From the NCBI GenBank assembly GCA_947499935.1, contig CANMQH010000001.1, positions 496,001 through 560,000 on the forward strand: 64,000 nucleotides of DNA, given 5' to 3'. The stretch comes from an uncultured Algibacter sp. (lineage in GTDB: Bacteria > Bacteroidota > Bacteroidia > Flavobacteriales > Flavobacteriaceae). The position numbers were made by a program, and so were the translations under genes. Below, one piece after another: positions 9,380-17,909 of this stretch (positions within the stretch are counted from its first letter, which is position 1; the number at the start of each line of letters is the position of its first letter). The notes beneath the pieces were generated by a model. That model did not search any database, was not told the DNA's origin, and saw only the letters and a list, made by a program, of their open reading frames with translations.

Positions 9380-10228
9380 TTACTCTTTTATAACTCTAAC
9401 CGTACTTTGTTTTCCATCAGCCTCTAATCTTACAAAATAAAGACCAGTATTTAATGAAGACATATTAATAGCGTTGTTAGAAACTGTATTAAATGTTTTT
9501 ACTTCCTGTCCTAATTGACTGTAAACCGTAGCTTTTTCTATGTTAAAATCAGCATTAACAGTCATAACATCTTTTACAGGGTTAGGGAACGTTTTTGTAA
9601 CGTTTAATTGGTTGTCTTTAATAGATAAAGTTCCGTCTGATGTTACTGTGATGTCGTCAATAAAAATTGCAATTTGGTCATCTGTGTTAAAATGTCTTAT
9701 AGCAACGCGCATATTTTTGCCTGCTAAAGAAGCAGGAATAGAAGCTGTTCTAACATTTCCTATACCTTGATCAGCAGCAGTTAAAGTTTCTTGCAGAATT
9801 TCTGTAACTTCAGGAGCATTATATTCTGCATCCGTGCCTTCAAATGTAGTCACCACATCAGCATCAAAAACATAAACAGCATAATTTTCTAATGAACTTC
9901 CATCATTAGATCCAGAAACAATCATTGAAAAATTTATGGAGCTAGCATCAGAAGGAATAGTAATGTTTGGAGTAATTAATGAATTATTACCATCAATTGT
10001 GGATCCAAATGAATCAGATGTAAATATTGTGTCATCAGAAAATCCAGGGTATGCAGGAATTATACCAAGATCTGCAAAAGTAAGATTAAACCATTCATTA
10101 AAATCACCATCTTCATCTATGGTAGTAAACATGCTTCCATCACTAGAATCTGAAAAGAAAAGTGTGTTTTGTGCTTTAGTGATAATTGTAAATGATAAAC
10201 AAATTAATAATAAAGTAATTTTTTTCAT
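9380..10228 (-). CDS. Secreted protein with type A T9SS sorting domain (choice-of-anchor J-like)
   Basis: A 282-residue secreted protein. It has a Sec signal peptide (MKKITLLLICLSFTIITKAQ) and a central beta-rich domain resembling choice-of-anchor J / cleaved-adhesin modules (VYVFDADV, RTASIPASLAGKNMRVAIRH, FIDDITV). It ends with a type A T9SS sorting domain: FPNPVKDVMTVN, KATVYSQLGQEV, NAINMSSLNTGLYFVRLE, VRVIKE. It is therefore probably exported across the outer membrane by the PorU/PorV-dependent system encoded nearby and then processed. The passenger's binding activity or substrate cannot be inferred. Confidence 0.85.
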   Translation of the reverse strand: MKKITLLLICLSFTIITKAQNTLFFSDSSDGSMFTTIDEDGDFNEWFNLTFADLGIIPAYPGFSDDTIFTSDSFGSTIDGNNSLITPNITIPSDASSINFSMIVSGSNDGSSLENYAVYVFDADVVTTFEGTDAEYNAPEVTEILQETLTAADQGIGNVRTASIPASLAGKNMRVAIRHFNTDDQIAIFIDDITVTSDGTLSIKDNQLNVTKTFPNPVKDVMTVNADFNIEKATVYSQLGQEVKTFNTVSNNAINMSSLNTGLYFVRLEADGKQSTVRVIKE

Positions 10229-10660
10229 AATGTTTGTTTTAAGTTAAAATATAATTATTGATTTAGTTTTAGAGCTTAAGCCCATAAAAATTTGATTCTT
10301 CCCTTACAGAGGATGAATTATAATATGTTTAAAAGTTTTTTTGAGTTCATTATTTTTTTTGATTATATATTATATCCGATATATTAAAATTAGACATAAT
10401 GTTTTGAGATATTATAAAAATTTTTATTAATAGAGACGAATAATTAAGCTAATTATTTTTTATTCTTTCTTGATTAAAACATCTAAAAACTGAGAAATAG
10501 CTTGCTATATCAATTGGCATTTTGATGATAATTCATAAAACTCATGAATCTATTAACAAACTTTCTTTTTGTTAAGACAATTAAGTTTAGGGCAACCCTT
10601 ACCCAAACTAATGTAATTTTTTATTAGGTTTGTTATGATTTAATTTAATGTCGTAATTTT
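10229..10660. other. 432-base intergenic region, divergent promoters expected
   Basis: A very AT-rich gap between the divergent type A T9SS gene and the polyprenyl synthetase. I saw no reading frame of note and no clean TAnnTTTG box for either gene. A few weak palindromes are present: ATTCAT/ATGAAT around 10532-10550, and AGGG-CAA-CCCT near 10589-10599 just upstream of the prenyl synthase. None is convincing as a terminator or operator. Confidence 0.5.
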
Positions 10661-11638
10661 TTGAAAGTAGTAGAGCAAATAAAGCAGCCCATAGCGTTTG
10701 AAATGAATCTTTTTGAGCAAAAATTCCTTTTGTCTATGTCTAGTAAAGTGGCCTTGCTAAATAGAATTACGCATTATATAGTAAACCGAAAAGGAAAGCA
10801 AATGCGCCCCATGTTTGTGTTTTTAGTAGCCAAAATGGTGTCGGACGGCGAGGTGAAAGATCGTACTTACCGCGGAGCCTCAGTTATAGAGCTTATCCAT
10901 ACCGCAACTTTGGTACATGATGATGTTGTAGATGACAGTAATATGCGTCGTGGCTTTTTTTCGGTAAATGCCCTATGGAAAAATAAAATAGCCGTTTTAA
11001 TTGGCGATTTTTTATTATCAAAAGGCTTGTTATTATCTATAGATAATGGTGATTTTGATTTGCTTAAAATTATATCTGTAGCGGTTAGGGAAATGAGTGA
11101 AGGTGAGTTGCTTCAAATTGAAAAAGCCAGAAAACTTGATATTACTGAGGATATCTACTATGAAATTATTCGCCAAAAAACAGCTACTCTTATAGCAGCC
11201 TGTTGTAGTTTAGGGGCTGCATCTGTAAAACCAGAATCTACTCATGTAGAATCTATGAGAAAATTTGGGGAGTTGATTGGTATGGCATTTCAAATTAAAG
11301 ATGATTTATTTGATTATGGAGATGAGCAAATAGGCAAACCAACAGGCATCGATATTAAGGAGCAAAAAATGACACTGCCTTTAATTTATGCATTAAACCA
11401 AGCATCAAAAAAAGATAAAAAATGGTTAATTAATTCTATTAAAAACCATAATAAAGATGTTAAGCGTGTTAAAGAAGTTATAGCTTTTGTTAAAAATAAC
11501 AAAGGATTAGATTACGCTATTGGAAAAATGAAACAGTTTCAAGAAGAAGCGCTACAGTTACTTAGCATATATCCAGAGTCGGAATATAAAAGTTCACTAA
11601 TTCTTATGGTGAATTATGTGATAGATCGAAAAAAATAA
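10661..11638 (+). CDS. Polyprenyl diphosphate synthase (IspB-like)
   Basis: A 325-residue trans-prenyltransferase that condenses isopentenyl diphosphate units to make the long side chain, presumably of menaquinone. Both aspartate-rich motifs are present: LVHDDVVDD near residue 85 and KDDLFDYGDE near residue 215, plus GKQMRPMFVF for substrate phosphate binding. The start is TTG at 10661. The first ATG in frame is 42 bases later and would remove the KVVEQIKQPI stretch, which I recall as conserved in flavobacterial homologues. Octaprenyl, hexaprenyl or heptaprenyl length specificity cannot be decided from sequence. Confidence 0.88.
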   Translation: MKVVEQIKQPIAFEMNLFEQKFLLSMSSKVALLNRITHYIVNRKGKQMRPMFVFLVAKMVSDGEVKDRTYRGASVIELIHTATLVHDDVVDDSNMRRGFFSVNALWKNKIAVLIGDFLLSKGLLLSIDNGDFDLLKIISVAVREMSEGELLQIEKARKLDITEDIYYEIIRQKTATLIAACCSLGAASVKPESTHVESMRKFGELIGMAFQIKDDLFDYGDEQIGKPTGIDIKEQKMTLPLIYALNQASKKDKKWLINSIKNHNKDVKRVKEVIAFVKNNKGLDYAIGKMKQFQEEALQLLSIYPESEYKSSLILMVNYVIDRKK

Positions 11639-11702
11639 AACTATTACTGCTTTTTTATAAGCCGTTCGCATACGGTTTAGATGATTATTTATTTAGTTTT
11701 TT

Positions 11703-11790
11703 GTGTAACACCATTTCTGCATTGAAATGACCGTAATAAAATGCCCTTTTTTTCTTTTACAGTAATTTCAATGCAGAAATGGTGTAAATA
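11703..11790. repeat. Dispersed inverted repeat element, copy 1
   Basis: Two 29-base arms (11708-11736 and 11757-11785) match with two mismatches, including 21 perfect bases, around a 20-base loop that contains a T-tract. The outer blocks (GTGTAAcACCATTTCT, AAATgACCG and AATAAAA, then a T-tract) recur at 47213-47382. It lies downstream of the polyprenyl synthase and upstream, by convergence, of the gldJ terminator. It could act as a terminator or as a non-autonomous mobile or REP-like element. Confidence 0.8.
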
Positions 11791-11875
11791 AATGCGTATA
11801 CTAAATACCAATAATCTTATTTTGGTTAGTGTTTTTCATAGATATAGTAGTGATTACTATGTAATCTATAATTTG

Positions 11876-11898
11876 TCATTCCTAACAAGAAGGAATCG
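11876..11898. repeat. Short GTCATTCC-type palindromic repeat
   Basis: ATTCCT-AACAAGA-AGGAAT forms a small hairpin inside TTGTCATTCCTAACAAGAAGG. Strings of this form (GTCATTCC...GGAATC) are commonly scattered in Bacteroidota intergenic regions. Only one copy is visible in this window, so the repeat call rests on general knowledge. Confidence 0.35.
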
Positions 11899-11961
11899 CA
11901 TCCAATTGGCTTTCTTTCCTGTCACTAATGAGTTACTACTTATAGAATTTAACTAAAAGTC

Positions 11962-12000
11962 AAAAAAAATCTCCAAGTATTGTCTTGGAGATTTTTTTTA
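11962..12000 (-). terminator. Terminator after gldJ
   Basis: Arms AATCTCCAAG and CTTGGAGATT around a six-base loop, with long A and T runs on either side, begin 22 bases beyond the gldJ stop. The symmetrical runs would also stop transcripts arriving on the + strand. Confidence 0.85.
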
Positions 12001-12021
12001 TTTAATATGAATTTATAAAAT

Positions 12022-13719
12022 TTAATTCTTTGTCTTACTCTTAACTTTGCTTTTTGATCCAACACGAGACATAGCACATCTAAATCCTATAAAATCGGTT
12101 GCCATATCTTGAGGGAAATAACGTCTTTGTGCTGGGTCTAACCAATACTCTCTATCTTTCCAAGACCCACCTTTGTAAACTCTTACTTGATCATTTATTA
12201 AAGAAGTTCTGTTACTACCTTTGTCATACTCTCTAATAATATTACCTAGAGAATCTCTAGTAATACTGTGTTTAGGTGAGTTATACATTTTTCTAGTATT
12301 GTTAGACTCATTGGTATTTTCGTCATCATCTTCACCAAAACTTTCAAAATAACGAGATGAGCGTTTATCTCCATCTCTAAAGTTTATTTCATCACTTTTA
12401 TCAAAGTTAGTTCTTAGGTATGTTTCGTTTTCATCAATAGGAACTTGTAATATTTCGCCTGGTAAATTTCTGGCAATAACTTTTCCGTTTGGTAAAGTGT
12501 CATATACAATATCATTAGAAGTAACTACTTTTACAGTACCATCTTCATTTAATGCGTTTTTAGTATATACATTTCCACGATAGTAGTTAAAATCATTAAA
12601 TTCATCATCTATAATAGGTCGGTATACATCGGCAACCCATTCTGCAACATTTCCAGCCATGTCATACAATCCAAAATCGTTTGGGCTATAAGATTTAACA
12701 GCGTTAGTAATATCTGCACCATCATCAGACCATCCAGCAATACCACCGTAATCACCTTTACCTTGCTTAAAATTAGCTAATTGATCACCACGATATTTAC
12801 GTTTTCCAGAACGTGTATATTGTCCGTCCCATGGGTATTTTTTACGTCCTCTGTATAGGTTAAAGCTTCTTAATTCGCTTAAGCCAAGTGCTGCATATTC
12901 CCATTCGGTTTCAGTTGGGAGTCTATACTTTGGTGAAATAATTCCAGTTTCGCGAGTTGCATAAATACCAGTTTCATTTCCTTCTGCATCAGTTCTAGAA
13001 TTTCTTCTACCTCTACCGCTTTGTGGATTAATAATTTCTTCGTTACCACCGTATGTTTGTGTAGGTGCATTTATATAAGTGTCTGTACTAAACGTTTGGT
13101 CTGCATTAACATCTGTTATTTTAGCATCACGTTTAAGGTATCCAGCTTTTTCTAGGTTAAACTCATTAACACGGTCTGAACGCCAGTTAGCAAATTCTAC
13201 AGCTTGTATCCAGCTTACTCCAACAACAGGATATTCTCCATATCCAGGGTGACGTAAGTAGTTGTCCGTCATAACTTCGTTAAACCCTAAACGGTTTCTC
13301 CAAACCAAAGTATCTGGTAAAGCACCTAAATAAATGGCTCTATAATTTTCATCAGATGGTGGGTAAACACGTTTTAAGTAATCTAAATACTCTAAGTACA
13401 TGGCATTTGTAACCTCAGTCTCATCCATATAGAAAGACTGTATATGTTGTTGATTAGGGCTATTATTCCAATCATGCATAACATCATCTTGAACACGACC
13501 TTTAGTAAATGTACCGCCCTCAATAAATACTAATCCAGGAGCTGTTTCTTGTTCCTTAAAATCTGTATTATATTGGAAACCACCTTCTCTAGAGTTGATT
13601 TGCCATCCTGTAGCTCTTGAGCTATTTTTTGAACTCGAAGATTTCTTACAGCTGGTTGAAGCCACTGTCAATGCTAACATGAGTAAAACCTTGAATGCTA
13701 CTACTTTTTTCATATTCAT
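12022..13719 (-). CDS. gldJ: Gliding motility lipoprotein GldJ
   Basis: A 565-residue lipoprotein (lipobox ending at Cys24, TVASTSC) needed for gliding and for stability of the GldK/type IX machinery in Flavobacterium. The body is an FGE-sulfatase (SUMF1-like) domain: FIEGGTFTKGR, DETEVTNAMYLEYL, VVGVSWIQAVEFANWR, RLPTETEWEYAALG, DMAGNVAEWVADVY and near the C-terminus VYKGGSWKDREYW with GFRCAMSR. It lies head-to-head with porU, and gldJ-porU-porV is a known flavobacterial arrangement. An alternative start two residues later (MKKVV) would not change the mature lipoprotein. Confidence 0.94.
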   Translation of the reverse strand: MNMKKVVAFKVLLMLALTVASTSCKKSSSSKNSSRATGWQINSREGGFQYNTDFKEQETAPGLVFIEGGTFTKGRVQDDVMHDWNNSPNQQHIQSFYMDETEVTNAMYLEYLDYLKRVYPPSDENYRAIYLGALPDTLVWRNRLGFNEVMTDNYLRHPGYGEYPVVGVSWIQAVEFANWRSDRVNEFNLEKAGYLKRDAKITDVNADQTFSTDTYINAPTQTYGGNEEIINPQSGRGRRNSRTDAEGNETGIYATRETGIISPKYRLPTETEWEYAALGLSELRSFNLYRGRKKYPWDGQYTRSGKRKYRGDQLANFKQGKGDYGGIAGWSDDGADITNAVKSYSPNDFGLYDMAGNVAEWVADVYRPIIDDEFNDFNYYRGNVYTKNALNEDGTVKVVTSNDIVYDTLPNGKVIARNLPGEILQVPIDENETYLRTNFDKSDEINFRDGDKRSSRYFESFGEDDDENTNESNNTRKMYNSPKHSITRDSLGNIIREYDKGSNRTSLINDQVRVYKGGSWKDREYWLDPAQRRYFPQDMATDFIGFRCAMSRVGSKSKVKSKTKN

Positions 13720-13912
13720 ACTTTTAAGTAAGCTAATAATATTTTTGGAGGTGCAATATAATAATTAAACCTAACAAAGCAAGCTATTTTATGCATTTTA
13801 ACCAAAAAAAGACGTATTTCGTCTTGTTTTTTTAACCTTACAACGATGATTTTGTTGTTTGCTCATCGCTGTATTCAGATATAATAACGTGCGATTTACT
13901 AATTTATTATTG

Positions 13913-13920
13913 TATTTTTG
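13913..13920 (+). promoter_or_regulatory. Promoter -7 box (TATTTTTG) for porU
   Basis: TATTTTTG fits TAnnTTTG and predicts a start near 13927, giving a leader of about 58 bases before the porU ATG. No good TTG is present at the usual distance upstream. Confidence 0.5.
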
Positions 13921-13984
13921 GAGCAGTTTTTAAAATTGTTGTTTTTTTGAATAATAACAAGGTGTTAATGACGTTATTTTAGCA

Positions 13985-16900
13985 ATGAAAAAGAAATTTT
14001 TACTCTTACTATTGGCTGTTTCAGGAATTGTTTCGGCGCAACAAAAGAAATATAATATTGATTGGACAGATTCAAAAATATTATCTATTGGAAATTCTTC
14101 TATAGAAATCCCTGCATTTAACGAGTCTTATTTTACTTATGATTTTGATAAAGGTTTATTGTTTGTAGATCAATGGGAAACTAATATTGCTGTAAATGAA
14201 TCATCCGTAACGTTAAGTAATATTTCTTATCAATCAATATCTAAAACTAATTTAAAAGATTTGGATGTAAATAAAATTCCAACCGAAATTAAATACAGTT
14301 TAAAAAACTCAACCGCTAGAAATAAAAAATATGTTTATCTAACTATTAGCCCTATTATAAAAGATGCTAATGGAACATATAAAAAAGTAACTTCTTTTCA
14401 AATAGTATATAAAAATGGATTTGCAGGAAATATAAATGCATCTTTAAGTAGAAGACAACGTTCATCTGCTAGAGTGGTGTCTAATTCTGTTTTAAATTCT
14501 GGCAATTGGTATCGGTTTTATGTTGAAAAAACAGGTGTATTTAAACTTACTAAAAATTTTTTACAGCGTTTGGGAGTTAATGTAAATAATGTTAACCCCA
14601 GAAATATAAAAGTTTTTGGGCATGGAGGTCGTATGATACCTTATTCAAATGCTATTGAGTACCCTGTTGATGTTCCAGAAAATGCTATAAAATTTGTTGG
14701 TGAAGAAGATGGTGTTTTTAATGATGAAGATTTTATATTGTTTTATGCTGAAGGTCCAAAGGGCTTTAATCAAGAGATTGGAACTAATGTTAATATTTAT
14801 ACAGATAAAACATATTACTATATAAATGTAGGGTCTGGCAACGGTAAACGAATTCAGCCATTAGCAGAACCAACAGGAGCAGCAGATCTAATTATTAATA
14901 CGTTTCAAGATTATCAATTTCATGAGTTAGATATTGAGAATTTAGCAGCTCTAGGAAGACGCTGGTTTGGTGATAGGTTTGATGTGGAGAATAACAAGAC
15001 TTTTGAGTTTGATTTTCCAGATATTGTAACAACCGAGCCTATAGATTTAAATGTTTTAGTTGCTGCCAAGTCTCAATCGGCTTCTTCTATGGCAGTACAA
15101 GTTAATAGTACAGACGTTGCTTCTTTATCGCTTGCAGCACTAACAAATACAAATTTGGCTAGCGGTAGAAGTTATCGGGGTGCAGTTAATGTAACTAGTC
15201 CTAATATATCTGTAAACCTTAACTATGATAATCTAGGTAATCCTAGCGCGGTCGGGTTTTTGGATTATATATCTATTGAAGCCACCCGTACATTAAACTT
15301 TGTGAATAAACAATTTCAGTTTAAAAATAATGCAGTAGCAACAGCCTCAGGAGTTGGTCAGTACAATATAACTAATGCTTCTCAACTTTCAGAAGTTTGG
15401 GATGTAACAAATATATATAATGTTGGTAGCTATATTAATACAGGTGGCGATGCAACAATAAGTTTTAAAGCAGCTCTTGGAAGTTTAAAAATATACAGAG
15501 CAATTACACCATTGGATTATTTTGAGCCTAAATTTGATTCTAATACAAGCATTGGCAACCAAAATATAAAAGGGAGTATTTTTACAAACAACTTAGGTGA
15601 GTTTCAGGATATAGACTATGTCGTGATAGCACCTAATAACATGTTAGCTCAGGCAGAGCGTTTAGCACAGATTAATAGAACTCAATACGGATTTAATGCT
15701 AAGGTTTTGGGATTAAATGAAATATACAACGAATTTAGTTCCGGAAATCAAGATATAGGCGCTATTAGAAATGCCGTAAAATATATTTATGATAATGCAA
15801 GTACTCCCGAAAAACGAGTAAAATATTTATGCCTTTTTGGTGATGGTTCATATGATTACAAGGATAGGCTACCAAATAACACTAATGTTATGCCTTCTTG
15901 GTATTCTTTCGAAAGTTTTAGTTTGGCTGTATCTTTTGTTTCAGATGATTTTTATGGGATGATGGACGAAAATGAAGGAGCCATGGCGGTTAATGATAAA
16001 TTAGATATAGCTGTTGGTAGGATATTAGCCGATACACCAAGTCGCGCAAAAGATTTGGTTGATAAGATAGAATCTTATTATAATAAGGAAACCACAGGTA
16101 GTTGGAGAAATAATATTGTTGTGGTTTCAGATGATAATGATAGTAGAGTACCTGGTGATTTGCAGGAAACAACAAATGATATAGGTGATTTGGTGTCAGC
16201 AGAAAAACCATTTTTAAATGTGGTTAAAATTCATTCTGATGCTTTTCAACAAGAATCATCTGCTGGTGGCGATAGGTATCCTGAGGTAACAACCGAGATT
16301 GTAAATGCTATAGATAATGGTGCATTGGTTGTTAATTATTTTGGACATGGTGGAGAAGATGGCTTGGCAGAAGAACGGATATTTTTAAAACCTGATATTA
16401 ATGGCCTTCGTAATTTTAATAGGTTAAACCTTTTTGTAACCGTTACCTGTGAGTTTACAAGATTTGATAATCCATTTAGGGAAACTGCTGGAGAGTTTAC
16501 ATTTTGGAATAAACGTGCTGGTTCTGTTGGTTTGGTAACAACAACTAGGCAAGTTTTTGTTAGCTTCGGGATATTATTTAATAGAGAATTTGGACAGTAT
16601 TTGTTTTCATATAGTGATAATGATAATTTTGCCGATGATGAGTATCCTGCTTTGGGTGAAGCATTGAGATTAGCCAAGATTGATCCTAGAATATCTACAA
16701 GATCACAAAGGCGTCTTGTGTTTTTAATTGGAGACCCAGCCATGAAATTAGCATTTGCAAAGCCCGATGTGAAGTTGACGAAAATTAATGATGTGCCGCT
16801 TAGTACGACTAATGAGCCCTTAAAAGCTTTAGATAATGTAAAATTGTCAGGAGAGGTTACCGATGCTTCGGGTAATATAATTTCTAATTATAATGGTGTG

Positions 16901-17875
16901 CTTTCAACAACGATTTACGATAAATTTGTAAAGAGACAAACACTCGCAAATGATGGTATAAGAAGAAATGGTGAGATTGTCAAGTTAGATTTTGAAACCT
17001 TAGGAGAAGTTATATTTAGAGGACAGGCAACTGTGAAAAACGGGCAATTTGAATTTGATTTTGTTGTGCCTAAAGATATTGGAATTCCTGTTGGGTTTGG
17101 TAAAGTTAGTTTTTATTCTAATAATGAGCTGCTTACAGAAAATCAAGCAGGTGCCAGTATAAATACGGTTAGAATTGGAGGGATAAACGAAGATGCAGAA
17201 GAAGATAATATAGGTCCAGTAGTAACCTTGTTCATGAATGATGAAAATTTTGTTTCTGGCGGTATAACAAATGAGTCCCCTACACTACTGGCTAAATTAG
17301 AAGATGCCAACGGTATAAATACAGCAAGTGGAGTTGGGCATGATATTATTGCTATTATTGATGGCGATGAAACTAACCCTATAGTATTAAATGATTATTA
17401 TCAAACCGATATAGATACCTTTAGAAAAGGCACAGTAAGTTTCCCTTTAAGAGATTTAGAGCCTGGATTGCACACTTTAACATTAAAAGCTTGGGATGTT
17501 TATAATAATTCGTCAATATCTGAAATTCAATTTATTGTATTCGATAAAGATCAAGATTTAGTTATAAATAACGTTTTAAATTACCCAAATCCGTTTGTTA
17601 ATTATACAGAATTTTGGTTTAATCACAATAGTTCGGAGTCTTTAGACGTTTCTATACAGATATTCACCGTATCCGGGAAATTGGTAAGAACATTAAATGG
17701 GCAAACAACTGGTGGTCAAACAACAGTTAGTTCATTGTCAAAAGATATTATTTGGGATGGTAGAGATGACTTTGGAGATAGAATTGGAAAAGGGGTATAT
17801 GTGTATAAGTTAAAAGTACATTCATCTTTTTTAAATAAAACTGTAGAGAAAATAGAGAAACTTGTAATACTGTAA
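13985..17875 (+). CDS. porU: Type IX secretion system sortase PorU
   Basis: A 1296-residue outer-membrane-associated gingipain-family (C25) protease. It removes the C-terminal sorting domain from T9SS cargo and attaches cargo to the surface. A signal peptide ends near GIVSAQ. The peptidase C25 region spans about residues 530-950, with catalytic His788 in VVNYFGHGGEDG and Cys822 in LFVTVTCEFTRFDNP. The last 80 residues form a FlgD/T9SS-CTD-like Ig domain (NYPNPFVNYTEFWF, GVYVYKLKVHSS). This fits known PorU, which keeps its own CTD. porV follows after 34 bases but has its own promoter box. Confidence 0.96.
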   Translation: MKKKFLLLLLAVSGIVSAQQKKYNIDWTDSKILSIGNSSIEIPAFNESYFTYDFDKGLLFVDQWETNIAVNESSVTLSNISYQSISKTNLKDLDVNKIPTEIKYSLKNSTARNKKYVYLTISPIIKDANGTYKKVTSFQIVYKNGFAGNINASLSRRQRSSARVVSNSVLNSGNWYRFYVEKTGVFKLTKNFLQRLGVNVNNVNPRNIKVFGHGGRMIPYSNAIEYPVDVPENAIKFVGEEDGVFNDEDFILFYAEGPKGFNQEIGTNVNIYTDKTYYYINVGSGNGKRIQPLAEPTGAADLIINTFQDYQFHELDIENLAALGRRWFGDRFDVENNKTFEFDFPDIVTTEPIDLNVLVAAKSQSASSMAVQVNSTDVASLSLAALTNTNLASGRSYRGAVNVTSPNISVNLNYDNLGNPSAVGFLDYISIEATRTLNFVNKQFQFKNNAVATASGVGQYNITNASQLSEVWDVTNIYNVGSYINTGGDATISFKAALGSLKIYRAITPLDYFEPKFDSNTSIGNQNIKGSIFTNNLGEFQDIDYVVIAPNNMLAQAERLAQINRTQYGFNAKVLGLNEIYNEFSSGNQDIGAIRNAVKYIYDNASTPEKRVKYLCLFGDGSYDYKDRLPNNTNVMPSWYSFESFSLAVSFVSDDFYGMMDENEGAMAVNDKLDIAVGRILADTPSRAKDLVDKIESYYNKETTGSWRNNIVVVSDDNDSRVPGDLQETTNDIGDLVSAEKPFLNVVKIHSDAFQQESSAGGDRYPEVTTEIVNAIDNGALVVNYFGHGGEDGLAEERIFLKPDINGLRNFNRLNLFVTVTCEFTRFDNPFRETAGEFTFWNKRAGSVGLVTTTRQVFVSFGILFNREFGQYLFSYSDNDNFADDEYPALGEALRLAKIDPRISTRSQRRLVFLIGDPAMKLAFAKPDVKLTKINDVPLSTTNEPLKALDNVKLSGEVTDASGNIISNYNGVLSTTIYDKFVKRQTLANDGIRRNGEIVKLDFETLGEVIFRGQATVKNGQFEFDFVVPKDIGIPVGFGKVSFYSNNELLTENQAGASINTVRIGGINEDAEEDNIGPVVTLFMNDENFVSGGITNESPTLLAKLEDANGINTASGVGHDIIAIIDGDETNPIVLNDYYQTDIDTFRKGTVSFPLRDLEPGLHTLTLKAWDVYNNSSISEIQFIVFDKDQDLVINNVLNYPNPFVNYTEFWFNHNSSESLDVSIQIFTVSGKLVRTLNGQTTGGQTTVSSLSKDIIWDGRDDFGDRIGKGVYVYKLKVHSSFLNKTVEKIEKLVIL

Positions 17876-17891
17876 TAAAAAATTATATTTG
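17862..17891 (+). promoter_or_regulatory. Promoter for porV in the porU-porV junction
   Basis: TTG at 17862-17864, a 19-base spacer and TATATTTG at 17884-17891 match the Bacteroidota consensus exactly. The TTG that ends the -7 box could be mistaken for an upstream porV start codon. The box allows porV to be expressed independently of porU. Confidence 0.65.
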
Positions 17892-17909
17892 CTAACTAAA
17901 AAAGATTTC

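Larger units (their letters stand above)
11639..12021. other. 383-base convergent intergenic region
   Basis: Between the polyprenyl synthase (+) and gldJ (-). It holds the inverted repeat element at 11703-11790, a short palindromic GTCATTCCT...AGGAATC segment near 11876-11895 and the gldJ terminator at 11962-12000. I see no credible coding sequence in it. Confidence 0.7.

Noticed and set aside
17889..17909. TTG-initiated extension of porV
   Set aside because: The TTG is the end of a consensus TATATTTG promoter box, and the extension would put charged residues before a perfect signal peptide.
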